A stretch of DNA of 42,631 nucleotides, from positions 1 to 42,631 of the forward strand of contig CAJUMC010000026.1 in assembly GCA_910587085.1 (NCBI GenBank). Reading direction: 5' to 3'. Source of the DNA: an uncultured Lachnospiraceae bacterium. GTDB taxonomy: Bacteria; Bacillota; Clostridia; Lachnospirales; Lachnospiraceae. Positions 23,345 to 30,686 of the stretch are shown here, in pieces. A program made the translations under genes and the position numbers. Each line of letters begins with the position of its first letter. Positions within the stretch are counted from its first letter, which is position 1. The notes under the pieces were generated by a model. It worked only from the letters and a program-made list of their open reading frames with translations, made no database searches and had not been told where the DNA came from.

Positions 23345-23854
23345 ATGTTTGCAGAAGGAGACTATATTTCGCACAGCGCAAGCGGAGTGTGCAGGGTTGC
23401 CGGCATTACGCTGATGGAGGTACCCGGTGCGGACAGGAAAAAGGAATACTATATTCTGAAACCGGTATATGACAGGAGCGCGACCGTTTACTGTCCCGTG
23501 GAAACGGGAAAAGCGCTGAAATGCCGGCGGATTATGACAAAGGAGCAGGCGGGGGCGCTGCTGGACGAGATTTCAGGGCTCGAGCAGCTGACGGCACAGA
23601 ATCCGAAGGAACTGGAGGAGCGGTGCAGGGCCGCCGTTCAGTCAGAAAACAGCGCAGAATGGGCGCGGGCAATCAAGACGCTTCGGCAGGAGCGGGATAA
23701 ACGGCTGAGCACGGGCAAGAGGATGACGGTAATCCAGGAGCGCTGTCTGAAGCTGGCCGAGGAAAAGCTCTGCGGGGAGCTCGCCGTATCGCTCGGAATG
23801 GAGCGGGAGAAAGTGGAAGAACTGCTCATAGAAAAAATGGCGGTTAAAGTCTGA
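23345..23854 (+). CDS. CarD-family transcriptional regulator
   Basis: 169 aa. The N-terminal 60 residues match the CarD/TRCF RNA-polymerase-interacting fold: FAEGDYISHSASGVCRVAGI, then YYILKPVYDRSATVYCPVE. The C-terminal helical half (about 70-165) includes the LAEEKLCGELAVSLGME segment typical of clostridial CarD proteins. Such proteins bind RNA polymerase beta and stabilise open promoters rather than acting at one operator. GAAGGAGTTGGCATA precedes the ATG. It is a single-gene unit with its own promoter and no clear partner gene. Confidence 0.9.
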   Translation: MFAEGDYISHSASGVCRVAGITLMEVPGADRKKEYYILKPVYDRSATVYCPVETGKALKCRRIMTKEQAGALLDEISGLEQLTAQNPKELEERCRAAVQSENSAEWARAIKTLRQERDKRLSTGKRMTVIQERCLKLAEEKLCGELAVSLGMEREKVEELLIEKMAVKV

Positions 23855-24093
23855 AGGAGGCGCGCAAAAGCCGGAAACATCCGCCGCCGCGGCTGCGGCC
23901 GGTTTGTGGCGCACCATCCGGATCGGGTGTGCACAAGCCGAAGAAGCCGAAAAAATCGCAGAAGCAAAGAGACAGAGGGAAGCGAACCGGAAGGGTGAAA
24001 GAGGTTGTCAGAAAGCCACAGTTCGATTCCATGTTGCCCGTATAACCTTATGAATAGACATTTTTATTGATGCGGCCATTATTCAATCGCTGC

Positions 24094-24131
24094 AAAAAGA
24101 GACTGCTCCCGTGGGTTGGCAGTCTCTTTTT
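24094..24131 (+). terminator. Strong terminator after the carD region
   Basis: AAAAAGAGACTGC (24094-24106) pairs with GCAGTCTCTTTTT (24119-24131), 12-nt loop. Intrinsic and symmetric, so effective in both directions. It lies 240 nt after carD; the gap 23855-24093 holds no gene I can support. Confidence 0.85.
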
Positions 24132-24221
24132 ATGCTTTTCATGTTCACTTATATCAGCAATAAGCAGGTTTGCAGACCGCGCAGCGGAAAGGCCTGATGC
24201 AGTATTAGAATAATGTTTTAG

Positions 24222-24253
24222 AATGGGTCAGATACTGTTCCGGCCCATTTTAT
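24222..24253 (+). terminator. Second hairpin before the ECF sigma gene
   Basis: AATGGGTC (24222-24229) pairs with GGCCCATT (24242-24249), then TTTATG. A second terminator-like hairpin about 90 nt after the first, isolating the sigma gene from upstream transcription or acting in its leader. Confidence 0.45.
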
Positions 24254-24353
24254 GCTGTTGTCATATAGACCTGAAAGATAATAAAAGATTTTTTTAAATC
24301 AGGTGTCAGAATTTCGGCGAAAAGTTGTGTATATCAGTGAAAGGAGGAGTCGT

Positions 24354-24914
24354 ATGGATGATCATGGCATAATCCAGATGTACTGGGATAGAGATGACCA
24401 GGCCATTAGAGCAACGTCAGACAAATACGGTCATTACTGCAAGAGTATAGCCAGAAACATACTGAACAATGACGAAGATGCCGAGGAATGTGTCAATGAT
24501 ACCTACCTGAACGCCTGGAATGCCATGCCAGCGCATTGGCCAGAACAGTTAGCAACATTCCTTGGCAAAATCACACGGAATCTGTCTTTTAACAAATATA
24601 AGCACAATCGCGCCGAAAAACGGGGCGGCGGTGAAATAGCACTTGTTTTAGACGAACTGGCCGACTGCATATCAGGCAATGACGATGTGGAGCAAATCAT
24701 TGACCGCCGGGAATTAATCAAAACTCTCAATTCCTTTGTGAGGAGCCTTCCGGCAGACAAACGGAATATATTTGTTCGCCGCTACTGGTATGCCGATTCC
24801 ATTTCGGACATTGCAAAAGCCCGTGGAATGCTGCAGGGAACCGTATCAAAGACATTGGAGCGGACACGAAAAAAGCTGAAAACATATTTGACAGAAAGGG
24901 GCTTTGAGATATGA
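24354..24914 (+). CDS. ECF-type RNA polymerase sigma factor
   Basis: 186 aa from ATG 24354, with AAAGGAGGAGTCGT upstream. Region 2: IQMYWDRDDQAIRATSDKYG, EDAEECVNDTYLNAWNAMP (the DAEE-type motif) and FLGKITRNLSFNKYK. Region 4: SLPADKRNIFVRRYWYADSISDIAKARGMLQGTVSKTLERTRKKLK helix-turn-helix. It would direct polymerase to a small regulon. The next gene overlaps its stop (ATGA) and encodes a single-pass membrane protein in the position usual for an anti-sigma factor. The inducing signal cannot be read from sequence. Confidence 0.93.
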   Translation: MDDHGIIQMYWDRDDQAIRATSDKYGHYCKSIARNILNNDEDAEECVNDTYLNAWNAMPAHWPEQLATFLGKITRNLSFNKYKHNRAEKRGGGEIALVLDELADCISGNDDVEQIIDRRELIKTLNSFVRSLPADKRNIFVRRYWYADSISDIAKARGMLQGTVSKTLERTRKKLKTYLTERGFEI

Positions 24915-25642
24915 AAAAAGAAGATTTTTTTGAAGTCCTCGGTGAACTTGATGACAATATAGTGAAAGGAGCTGAAATAACGGTGAAAGAAAATATGGTC
25001 AAAAGGCCTGTCCGGGTTAAATGGGGAGCTGCAGCAGCCTGCCTGTGCCTTGTCGTTGCGGGCGCTGCTGTCCTTCTGCGGCAGAATTTTTCAGCAGCCC
25101 CCGAGGGCAATTTGCCCCCGGGTACCAGAGTCGATGGAGGAAGCGGCGAAGGCATGATGTACAGCGTTGCTGTATATCCCGCAGACGAAAACGAAGAAAA
25201 CGTGGCATCCGCAGATGTTGCAAGCCTTTCGGAAAACGAAGTATGGAACAATGCACTGGCTGAACATCTGCCCGGGCAGCTGCCGGAGGGTTTTCATTAT
25301 GGGCGCGGAAGCATTTATCATACTGTAATGAAAGACGGAACACAGTATAACATGCTGCGGGTTGAATATATCTTGGGTACAATTCCGGAACAGCAGTATA
25401 CGCAGGACGGCGGGGCTGTTGCCCCGGACCCGGATACGATAGGGGAATCCTTTATTGTCTGCGTTATGAACTATGAACCCGGAACCGACATAAACATTTA
25501 TTCCTCTCAGGAAGAAGTGACGCTGCCTCTTCTGGAGGAAAAGGGGGCTGTGTATATTCGCTCAGGAGATTGCTGTATCGGAGTATTTACTGAAACCGCA
25601 GAACCGGCCGCTGTTTTAGATGCCTTGAGACATATTGAATAA
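24911..25642 (+). CDS. Membrane protein, putative anti-sigma partner
   Basis: 243 aa. A cytoplasmic N-terminal segment of about 38 residues (KEDFFEVLGELDDNIVKGAE...), one membrane helix at about 39-57 (AAAACLCLVVAGAAVLL), and a roughly 185-residue extracytoplasmic domain containing a conserved-looking YNMLRVEYILGTIPEQQY block and an acidic linker. The ATG overlaps the sigma stop (ATGA), so the two proteins are made together. By position and topology it is likely to hold the sigma factor inactive and sense something outside the cell; no zinc-binding HxxxCxxC motif is present, so the interaction is inferred only. Confidence 0.8.
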   Translation: MKKEDFFEVLGELDDNIVKGAEITVKENMVKRPVRVKWGAAAACLCLVVAGAAVLLRQNFSAAPEGNLPPGTRVDGGSGEGMMYSVAVYPADENEENVASADVASLSENEVWNNALAEHLPGQLPEGFHYGRGSIYHTVMKDGTQYNMLRVEYILGTIPEQQYTQDGGAVAPDPDTIGESFIVCVMNYEPGTDINIYSSQEEVTLPLLEEKGAVYIRSGDCCIGVFTETAEPAAVLDALRHIE

Positions 25643-25803
25643 CGAAACATTAAGCTTACAGGACAGCGGTAATTCTATTTTATAATGTATACAAAGACTA
25701 AAAAATATTATAACTGATGAAAAATTATAAAAATAACAAAAAATAATTGAATTTGCGTTCGGAAAATGCAGGGAACAAAAGCGAGGCGGGAGCAGATTGT
25801 TCC

Positions 25804-25859
25804 AAAGAAGACATGGCGGAAGTCCAGGTGAAAAACAGCCGGACTTCCGCCGCTTCTTT
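25804..25859. terminator. Shared convergent terminator
   Basis: GGCGGAAGTCC (25815-25825) pairs perfectly with GGACTTCCGCC (25841-25851), extended by AAAGAAG (25804-25810) with CTTCTTT (25853-25859). It lies between the sigma operon and the convergent metalloregulator and can end both transcripts. The 300-nt gap 25643-25943 holds nothing else I can support. Confidence 0.75.
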
Positions 25860-25943
25860 CTGTCCGATAAAGAATGCAAATCCGGCTGTTTACAGATTCC
25901 TGCCTGTAAGATTCTAGCGGTCCTGGTCAGCCGGCCCGGTCAT

Positions 25944-26321
25944 TTACCGGTTTTCGCCCGTGGCCTCGACATGGCGCTTGATGGCCGCGAAGCTTTCCGG
26001 ACTGATAACATGCTCGATGCGGCAGGCGTCCTCCGCAGCCGTGTCGGGCGGAACACCGAGCTTTGCCAGCCATGCGGAAAGCAGCTCATGCCGCTCATAA
26101 ATCATTTCGGCAATGGCCCGGCCGCTCTCGGTCAGATAAATAAAGCCGGCGTCGGTAACGGTAATGTGCTGCCTGCTGCGCAGATTTTTCATCGCGATGC
26201 TTACGCTGGGTTTTTTGAAGCCCAGCTCGTTCGCGATATCCACCGAGCGCACGACGGGAAGCCGGCGGCTCAGAATCAGGATGGTTTCGAGATAGTTTTC
26301 TGAGGATTCGTTCGTATTCAT
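25944..26321 (-). CDS. DtxR/MntR-family metal-dependent regulator
   Basis: 125 aa from the ATG at 26321; an in-frame ATG at 26351 lies inside a long palindrome and is less likely. N-terminal helix-turn-helix (SSENYLETILILSRRLPVVR, VDIANELGFKKPSVSIAMKNL) and dimerisation/metal domain (ERHELLSAWLAKLGV, AAEDACRIEHVISPES) with the Glu/His ligands typical of the family. There is no C-terminal SH3 domain, as in MntR-like members. It represses iron or manganese transport genes when metal is abundant. The feo locus 3.4 kb away with its palindromic promoters is the natural target. Confidence 0.92.
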   Translation of the reverse strand: MNTNESSENYLETILILSRRLPVVRSVDIANELGFKKPSVSIAMKNLRSRQHITVTDAGFIYLTESGRAIAEMIYERHELLSAWLAKLGVPPDTAAEDACRIEHVISPESFAAIKRHVEATGENR

Positions 26322-26325
26322 AATT

Positions 26326-26364
26326 GATACCCCGCACGGTATCGCAGGCATGCCCGCAATACCG
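26326..26364. promoter_or_regulatory. Overlapping palindromes at the metalloregulator start
   Basis: GATACC-N6-GGTATC at 26326-26343 and a 28-bp imperfect dyad at 26337-26364 (CGGTAT...ATACCG ends, GGCATGCC centre, 12 of 14 bases symmetric). They share the GGTATC arm and sit just upstream of ATG 26321, as expected for an autoregulatory operator or a leader RNA hairpin. Confidence 0.5.
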
Positions 26365-26519
26365 TTTCGATGATGATTCGCAAATTTTTTATGTTTTCTG
26401 CGGCCAGAGGGCCGGTGTGTTCCTTATTTTACCGAAATAACTGCCGCTCCCGCGCAGCTTTGTCCGAAAATTATTATGCGCATAAATGCGTTTCCGCGCA
26501 GGCATAAGGTTCTGCCGAC

Positions 26520-26548
26520 ATTATAGCATAAATAAACAGAGGGTGCAA
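26520..26548 (-). promoter_or_regulatory. Promoter of the metalloregulator
   Basis: Minus strand: -35 TTGCAC (26543-26548), 17-bp spacer, -10 TATAAT (26520-26525). Transcription would start near 26513, giving a leader of about 190 nt that includes the palindromes at 26326-26364 and the perfect palindrome TTATGCGCATAA (26474-26485). Confidence 0.6.
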
Positions 26549-26643
26549 CAAAGGAAGAATTGTCCCCGGTGACCGGATTTTCTTAACCTGCCGCAGCGGA
26601 AGCGGGTAAGGTCCGCACAGCACTTATGGACGCGGGAAAAAGC

Positions 26644-26674
26644 GAAAACAAAGGAGGAAACATCAGTCCCTCCT
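26644..26674 (-). terminator. Terminator of the YitT-family gene
   Basis: Minus strand: AGGAGG (26669-26674) pairs with CCTCCT (26652-26657), 11-nt loop, then TTTGTTTTC. Moderate support. Confidence 0.5.
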
Positions 26675-26690
26675 CAGCGTCAGGTTTTCG

Positions 26691-27641
26691 TTAATTCAGC
26701 CCCCGGAACCCCTTCCCGATAATCTCACTGCTGTTTGTAATCATAATAAATGCACCGGGCTGGTTGTCACGGATATAATTTCTGAGCTGAACTGCCTGGC
26801 TGCGTTTCATAACCGTCAGGATTATGTATTTGTGATGATGTTCGTGCGCGCCTTCCCCCTCAAATTTTGTGGCGCTTCGCTTCAGCCTGGTCTGGATAAA
26901 ATCGCAGATCGGCTCCGCGTCGTCGCAGACAATAGTAAAATATTTGCACAGATTCAGGTTCTCGATTACGCTGTCGATCACAAGAGATTTTGCAAGCAGA
27001 CCGCACAGCGAAAAAAGCCCGGTTTCAATGCTGAAGGTAAAGCAGGCCGCCGCGACAATGAACAGATCGACAAAGAGCAGAGCCGTGCCGATATGGATGC
27101 TGGTATATTTTTTCAGTATCATTGCGATGATATCCGTCCCGCCTCCGCTGGAGCCGATATTGAACAGGATTGCGGAGCTGGCCGCCGGAAGGATTATGGC
27201 AAAAATAAGCTCCAGCATCGGCTGGCCGGTCAGAGGGCCGGACATCGGAAAAAGCTTTTCAATAGCGCTGAGCAGAACGGATATGATAACGCTGGCGTAT
27301 ACGGTCCGGGCGGCAAAGCTTTTGCCGAGAAAGAGCAGCCCAAGAACAAGAAGCAGCATATTGATAATGAAATTCAGCGTTCCTGCGGAGAGGGACAGCC
27401 GGGAGGCGAGAACAACGGAAATACCGGTTACGCCGCCAAACGAAAAATTATTCGGAAATTTAAACAAATAGACTCCAAGGTCAAGAATCAGAGCTGCCAG
27501 AGTGATCATGGCATAATCCATAAAAACAGCCCGGAGCGGTTCCTTCCGGGGAGCATCGTCTTGCTGTGCTCCGGTTTTTACTGCGGCGCCTGCTGTTTTC
27601 TCAGTGTCGATTTTCTTATTTTCATCCATTTTCTTTTTCAC
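26691..27641 (-). CDS. YitT-family membrane protein
   Basis: 316 aa with a GTG start at 27641 (AGAGGT six nt upstream); an ATG four codons later has no ribosome site. A charged N-terminus of about 35 residues is followed by five or six membrane helices with SFGGVTGISVVLAS (a YitT hallmark), a SSGGGTDIIAMILKKY block, and a cytoplasmic C-terminal domain (DUF2179 type) containing HHHKYIILTVMKRSQAVQLRNYIRDN. The family is common in Firmicutes and its transport role is still unclear. It is divergent from the DUF2974/TIR operon. Confidence 0.9.
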   Translation of the reverse strand: MKKKMDENKKIDTEKTAGAAVKTGAQQDDAPRKEPLRAVFMDYAMITLAALILDLGVYLFKFPNNFSFGGVTGISVVLASRLSLSAGTLNFIINMLLLVLGLLFLGKSFAARTVYASVIISVLLSAIEKLFPMSGPLTGQPMLELIFAIILPAASSAILFNIGSSGGGTDIIAMILKKYTSIHIGTALLFVDLFIVAAACFTFSIETGLFSLCGLLAKSLVIDSVIENLNLCKYFTIVCDDAEPICDFIQTRLKRSATKFEGEGAHEHHHKYIILTVMKRSQAVQLRNYIRDNQPGAFIMITNSSEIIGKGFRGLN

Positions 27642-27762
27642 GTCAGACCTCTTTTCCGCGTCCTATGCGCGTCTGAAACTGCATCAGCCGCGTTGAAACT
27701 GCCGCAGCAATTTTTGCCGTGCGGTTCCAGACGGTGCCTGTGAATCTGCCCGGGTTATTTGC

Positions 27763-27791
27763 AGCATAACTATTGTAATGCTTTCCCGCAA
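27763..27791 (-). promoter_or_regulatory. Promoter of the YitT-family gene
   Basis: Minus strand: -35 TTGCGG (27786-27791), 17-bp spacer, -10 TATGCT (27763-27768), about 120 bp before the GTG start. Confidence 0.45.
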
Positions 27792-27810
27792 AAAATCAAG
27801 CCTTTCGACA

Positions 27811-27839
27811 TTGATTTTTTCCTTGTAATAGCATACAAT
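27811..27839 (+). promoter_or_regulatory. Promoter of the DUF2974/TIR operon
   Basis: -35 TTGATT (27811-27816), 17-bp spacer, -10 TACAAT (27834-27839), 59 bp before the GTG start of the first gene. Confidence 0.55.
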
Positions 27840-27897
27840 AAAGTAATAATATACCGGCCGGGCGGCGGGCTGCCGTGCCGGCGATCAAGGAGGCTGT

Positions 27898-29055
27898 GTG
27901 GCAAATATACTTGATTATATTCGCTGGCGGGGCGATCTGACCTTCGCGCAGGATGAGCTGAACGAAGTGGACAGCCTGATTTTGTCGGAGCTTTCCTATC
28001 TGAATTTTCAGGGGATTGCACAGACGGCGGAGGGGCTTTCGCTGAAGGAGGCAGCGGCCCGCTATTTTGAGGAGGAGCGGGATAAACAGATAAATACCGG
28101 CGATCTGCAGAAACCGGAGTATTTTACCATGCTTTCGCTGCTGGCGGAAAGCCGTCGGTTTTCGGATATCGTACTTTCCGGCTATGTGCAGAGACTGGAG
28201 GAGGAGGCGAATCTGCAGTTTTCCGCCGTCATCTGCAGACTGCTGCCGGGCGTGTGCTATGCGGCGTACCGGGGGACGGACGATACGCTGCTCGGCTGGA
28301 AGGAGGATTTTCTGATGAGCGCCCTGGATACGGTGCCGTCGCAGGAGGAGGCTCTTCGCTATTTTAAACGGGCGCTGGAGGAGAACCCGGGCTGCCGATG
28401 GTATCTGGGCGGTCACTCCAAGGGCGGCAATCTTGCGGTCTACGCGGCGGTGAACGCGGGGCAGAGGGCGCAGCGGAGGGTGCTCCGCGTGTTTAATCAT
28501 GACGGGCCGGGCTTCCGGGAGCAGGTACTCGCCTCTGCTGCCTGGCAGGCGATGCAGGAGCGCATTTGCACAACGGTGCCGCAGGCTTCCATTGTCGGCA
28601 TGCTGCTGGAGCACGGGGAAAACTACACGGTTGTGCGGAGTTCCGAAAAGGGGGCAATGCAGCACGACGGGCTGAGCTGGGAGGTATGCGGTCCGCGGTT
28701 TGTACATCTCGGAGAGGTGAACCGGAAGAGCCGGATCGCAGATCGGACGATCCGCAAGGTGCTGGGAGAGCTGGACGACGCGCAGCGCAGGCAATTTACC
28801 GAAGCTCTGTTTGAGGTGCTCGAGGCGAACCGGAACCGCACGCTGACCGATATCCGCACGGATGGCTTCCGCGCGGTGCGTGCCATGATAAAGACCTATG
28901 ACAATCTGGATCAGGAGGCCAAACGGGCGCTTCAGTCCGTTGCTGCGAAGCTGCTGTCCGAAGGCTTCCAGAGCATCCGGCAGGAGCGTGCCGAGCAGCG
29001 CTCCAGAAATAAAGAAAGAGCCGGGGATGCGGCGGAAACAGGGGGAGAAATTTGA
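27898..29055 (+). CDS. DUF2974 (Mbeg1-like) alpha/beta-hydrolase-type protein
   Basis: 385 aa with a GTG start after AAGGAGG. The N-terminus NILDYIRWRGDLTFAQDELNEVD is the characteristic opening of DUF2974 proteins, and YAAYRGTDDTLLGWKEDF is the second family block. WYLGGHSKGGNLAVYAA (about 168-184) is a lipase-type nucleophile elbow with Ser174. The C-terminal part past about 320 is helical and charged. Family members are widespread in gut Firmicutes and are presumed hydrolases, but no substrate is established. The stop codon TGA overlaps the TTG start of the next gene (TTGA), so it is co-translated with the TIR protein. Confidence 0.88.
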   Translation: MANILDYIRWRGDLTFAQDELNEVDSLILSELSYLNFQGIAQTAEGLSLKEAAARYFEEERDKQINTGDLQKPEYFTMLSLLAESRRFSDIVLSGYVQRLEEEANLQFSAVICRLLPGVCYAAYRGTDDTLLGWKEDFLMSALDTVPSQEEALRYFKRALEENPGCRWYLGGHSKGGNLAVYAAVNAGQRAQRRVLRVFNHDGPGFREQVLASAAWQAMQERICTTVPQASIVGMLLEHGENYTVVRSSEKGAMQHDGLSWEVCGPRFVHLGEVNRKSRIADRTIRKVLGELDDAQRRQFTEALFEVLEANRNRTLTDIRTDGFRAVRAMIKTYDNLDQEAKRALQSVAAKLLSEGFQSIRQERAEQRSRNKERAGDAAETGGEI

Positions 29056-30506
29056 AACATGATATATTTTTATCTTACTCAACCAGGGATGCGGAAACAG
29101 CAAAGGAGCTGTACAAATTTCTTACCGGAAAGGGAATGACCTGCTGGATGGCTCCGGAGAGCATTCTGCCCGGAACCGAGTACGGGGAGGCAATTATCGA
29201 CGGGATTGAGAATGCGGGAATATTTCTGCTTGTGTTTTCAGAGCATTCGAACGAGTCGCAGCATGTAAGGCGGGAAGTGGAACGTGCGGTCAGCAGCCAT
29301 CTTCCGGTTATTTCGTATCGGATCGACCGCACGGAGCCGGGGAAAACCATGGAATATTTCCTGATGGCGAATCAATGGCTGGATGCTTCGGACGCCCCGG
29401 GGAAGCATGAGGACGAGCTGTACAGAGCCATCCGTGCCCTGATGACCCGCAGGGGAAAGGAAGCTGCCGGAGAGGAAGGGAAGGAGAAAACATGCGGGAC
29501 AGAAGCACCTGCTTACGCCGGAAGCGGCAGGACGGCGGACGGCGGAAGAAAGCGCCCGGCTGCCGCGGTGCTCCTTGCGCTGCTGGCTGTGTTTGCCGTG
29601 ACCTTCCTGTGCATCATTCTTATCAGAGGGAACAGCCGCAAGGACAATTCCGCCGTTTCTCAGCTTAAGCCGGGCGAATATATCCGGTTCGGGAGCTATT
29701 ATCCGCAGGGGCAGGAGCAGGCCGGGGATGGGGGCATCGAATGGATTGTCCTGCGGGTGGATGAGACAGAAAAGCGTGCGCTGCTTCTTTCGGCGATGAT
29801 TCTCGATATGAAACCCTACGATGCGGCGGAGAGCGGCCGCTATTATAAGGACGGGGAAGGAAATACCTGCGACCGCACGAAACTCGAAGAATACTCGCAG
29901 GAGGAGAGAATTGAATTTTACGGAAACAGCGACTGGGAGAGTTCCAATCTTCGCAGCTGGCTGAATTCCCCGGACAGCCTGGTAACATATCAGGGACAGG
30001 AGCCGGTTTCGGCAGGCACGGACGATGGGGTGAACGGTTATCACACGCAGCCCGGTTTTCTTCATGATTTTACTCAACAGGAGCGAGACAGGCTTGCAGA
30101 GACGGAGCTTGTGACCCCGGGAAATCCTCTGAGCAAAGAAGAAATTCATACACGCGACCGGGTGTTTCTTCTTTCGGTGGAAGAGGCGAAACAGTATCTG
30201 GAGGGACAGAATATTTCGCGCTACGCCGCTCCTACCGAACTCGCGGCGGCGGCGAGCCATGCAACGCTGTATCCGACCTACCAGTCGTTCGGTGTGAGTT
30301 CTCTTCCGTGGTACCTGCGGACGCCGTCCGCGGAGCACGCCGGACGAATCTTTATGGCAGGCACCGGCTTTGGAAATGAGGCTGATGTCTTTGAGGGCTA
30401 TGTCTGCTCGGCCGGTGGCGGCGTGCGGCCGGCAGTTGTGATCGAGCTTGGAGACTGCGTGCTGGCCGGCGATGGGACGAGAATGAATCCTTACCGGATA
30501 GAGTGA
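29052..30506 (+). CDS. TIR domain - membrane helix - DUF6273 protein
   Basis: 484 aa from TTG 29052 (GGGGGAGAAAT upstream; no ATG gives a complete TIR domain). Residues 1-130 form a TIR domain: HDIFLSYSTRDAETA, GMTCWMAPESILPGTEYGEAI, and SNESQHVRREVERAV, where Glu75 aligns with the catalytic Glu of NAD-cleaving TIR enzymes. A charged linker leads to a membrane helix (about 168-192). Residues 205-484 resemble DUF6273: IEWIVLRVDETEKRALLLSAMILD, SSNLRSWLN, PWYLRTPS and GGGVRPAVVI. The predicted topology puts TIR inside and DUF6273 outside, so ligand or stress sensed outside could trigger TIR signalling or NAD loss. Start overlaps the DUF2974 stop. No known defence partner is nearby. Confidence 0.88.
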   Translation: MKHDIFLSYSTRDAETAKELYKFLTGKGMTCWMAPESILPGTEYGEAIIDGIENAGIFLLVFSEHSNESQHVRREVERAVSSHLPVISYRIDRTEPGKTMEYFLMANQWLDASDAPGKHEDELYRAIRALMTRRGKEAAGEEGKEKTCGTEAPAYAGSGRTADGGRKRPAAAVLLALLAVFAVTFLCIILIRGNSRKDNSAVSQLKPGEYIRFGSYYPQGQEQAGDGGIEWIVLRVDETEKRALLLSAMILDMKPYDAAESGRYYKDGEGNTCDRTKLEEYSQEERIEFYGNSDWESSNLRSWLNSPDSLVTYQGQEPVSAGTDDGVNGYHTQPGFLHDFTQQERDRLAETELVTPGNPLSKEEIHTRDRVFLLSVEEAKQYLEGQNISRYAAPTELAAAASHATLYPTYQSFGVSSLPWYLRTPSAEHAGRIFMAGTGFGNEADVFEGYVCSAGGGVRPAVVIELGDCVLAGDGTRMNPYRIE

Positions 30507-30531
30507 GACGGCAGCAGATCCGGTGTGAGAG

Positions 30532-30558
30532 AAAAACGGCTCCGGGGAGCCGTTTTTT
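30532..30558 (+). terminator. Terminator of the DUF2974/TIR operon
   Basis: AAAAACGGCTCC with GGAGCCG and six T: stem CGGCTCC (30537-30543) with GGAGCCG (30546-30552), A tract before and T tract after. Standard intrinsic terminator 26 bp after the TIR stop. Confidence 0.85.
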
Positions 30559-30686
30559 AGAGAACGAAACCGGCCTCAGGAGAAGGAAGGATGAAAAGAG
30601 CGAAACCGGCCTTGAAAGAAATCGGCAGCGGAGCAGATATCGGCGGCGTCAATCATACCGGTGCAAAAAGAGGGGATAAATGAAAT

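Noticed and set aside
24021..24030. GTTCGATTCC, which looks like a tRNA T-loop
   Set aside because: The flanking bases do not form a five-bp T stem, and no acceptor, D or anticodon arms can be folded around it.
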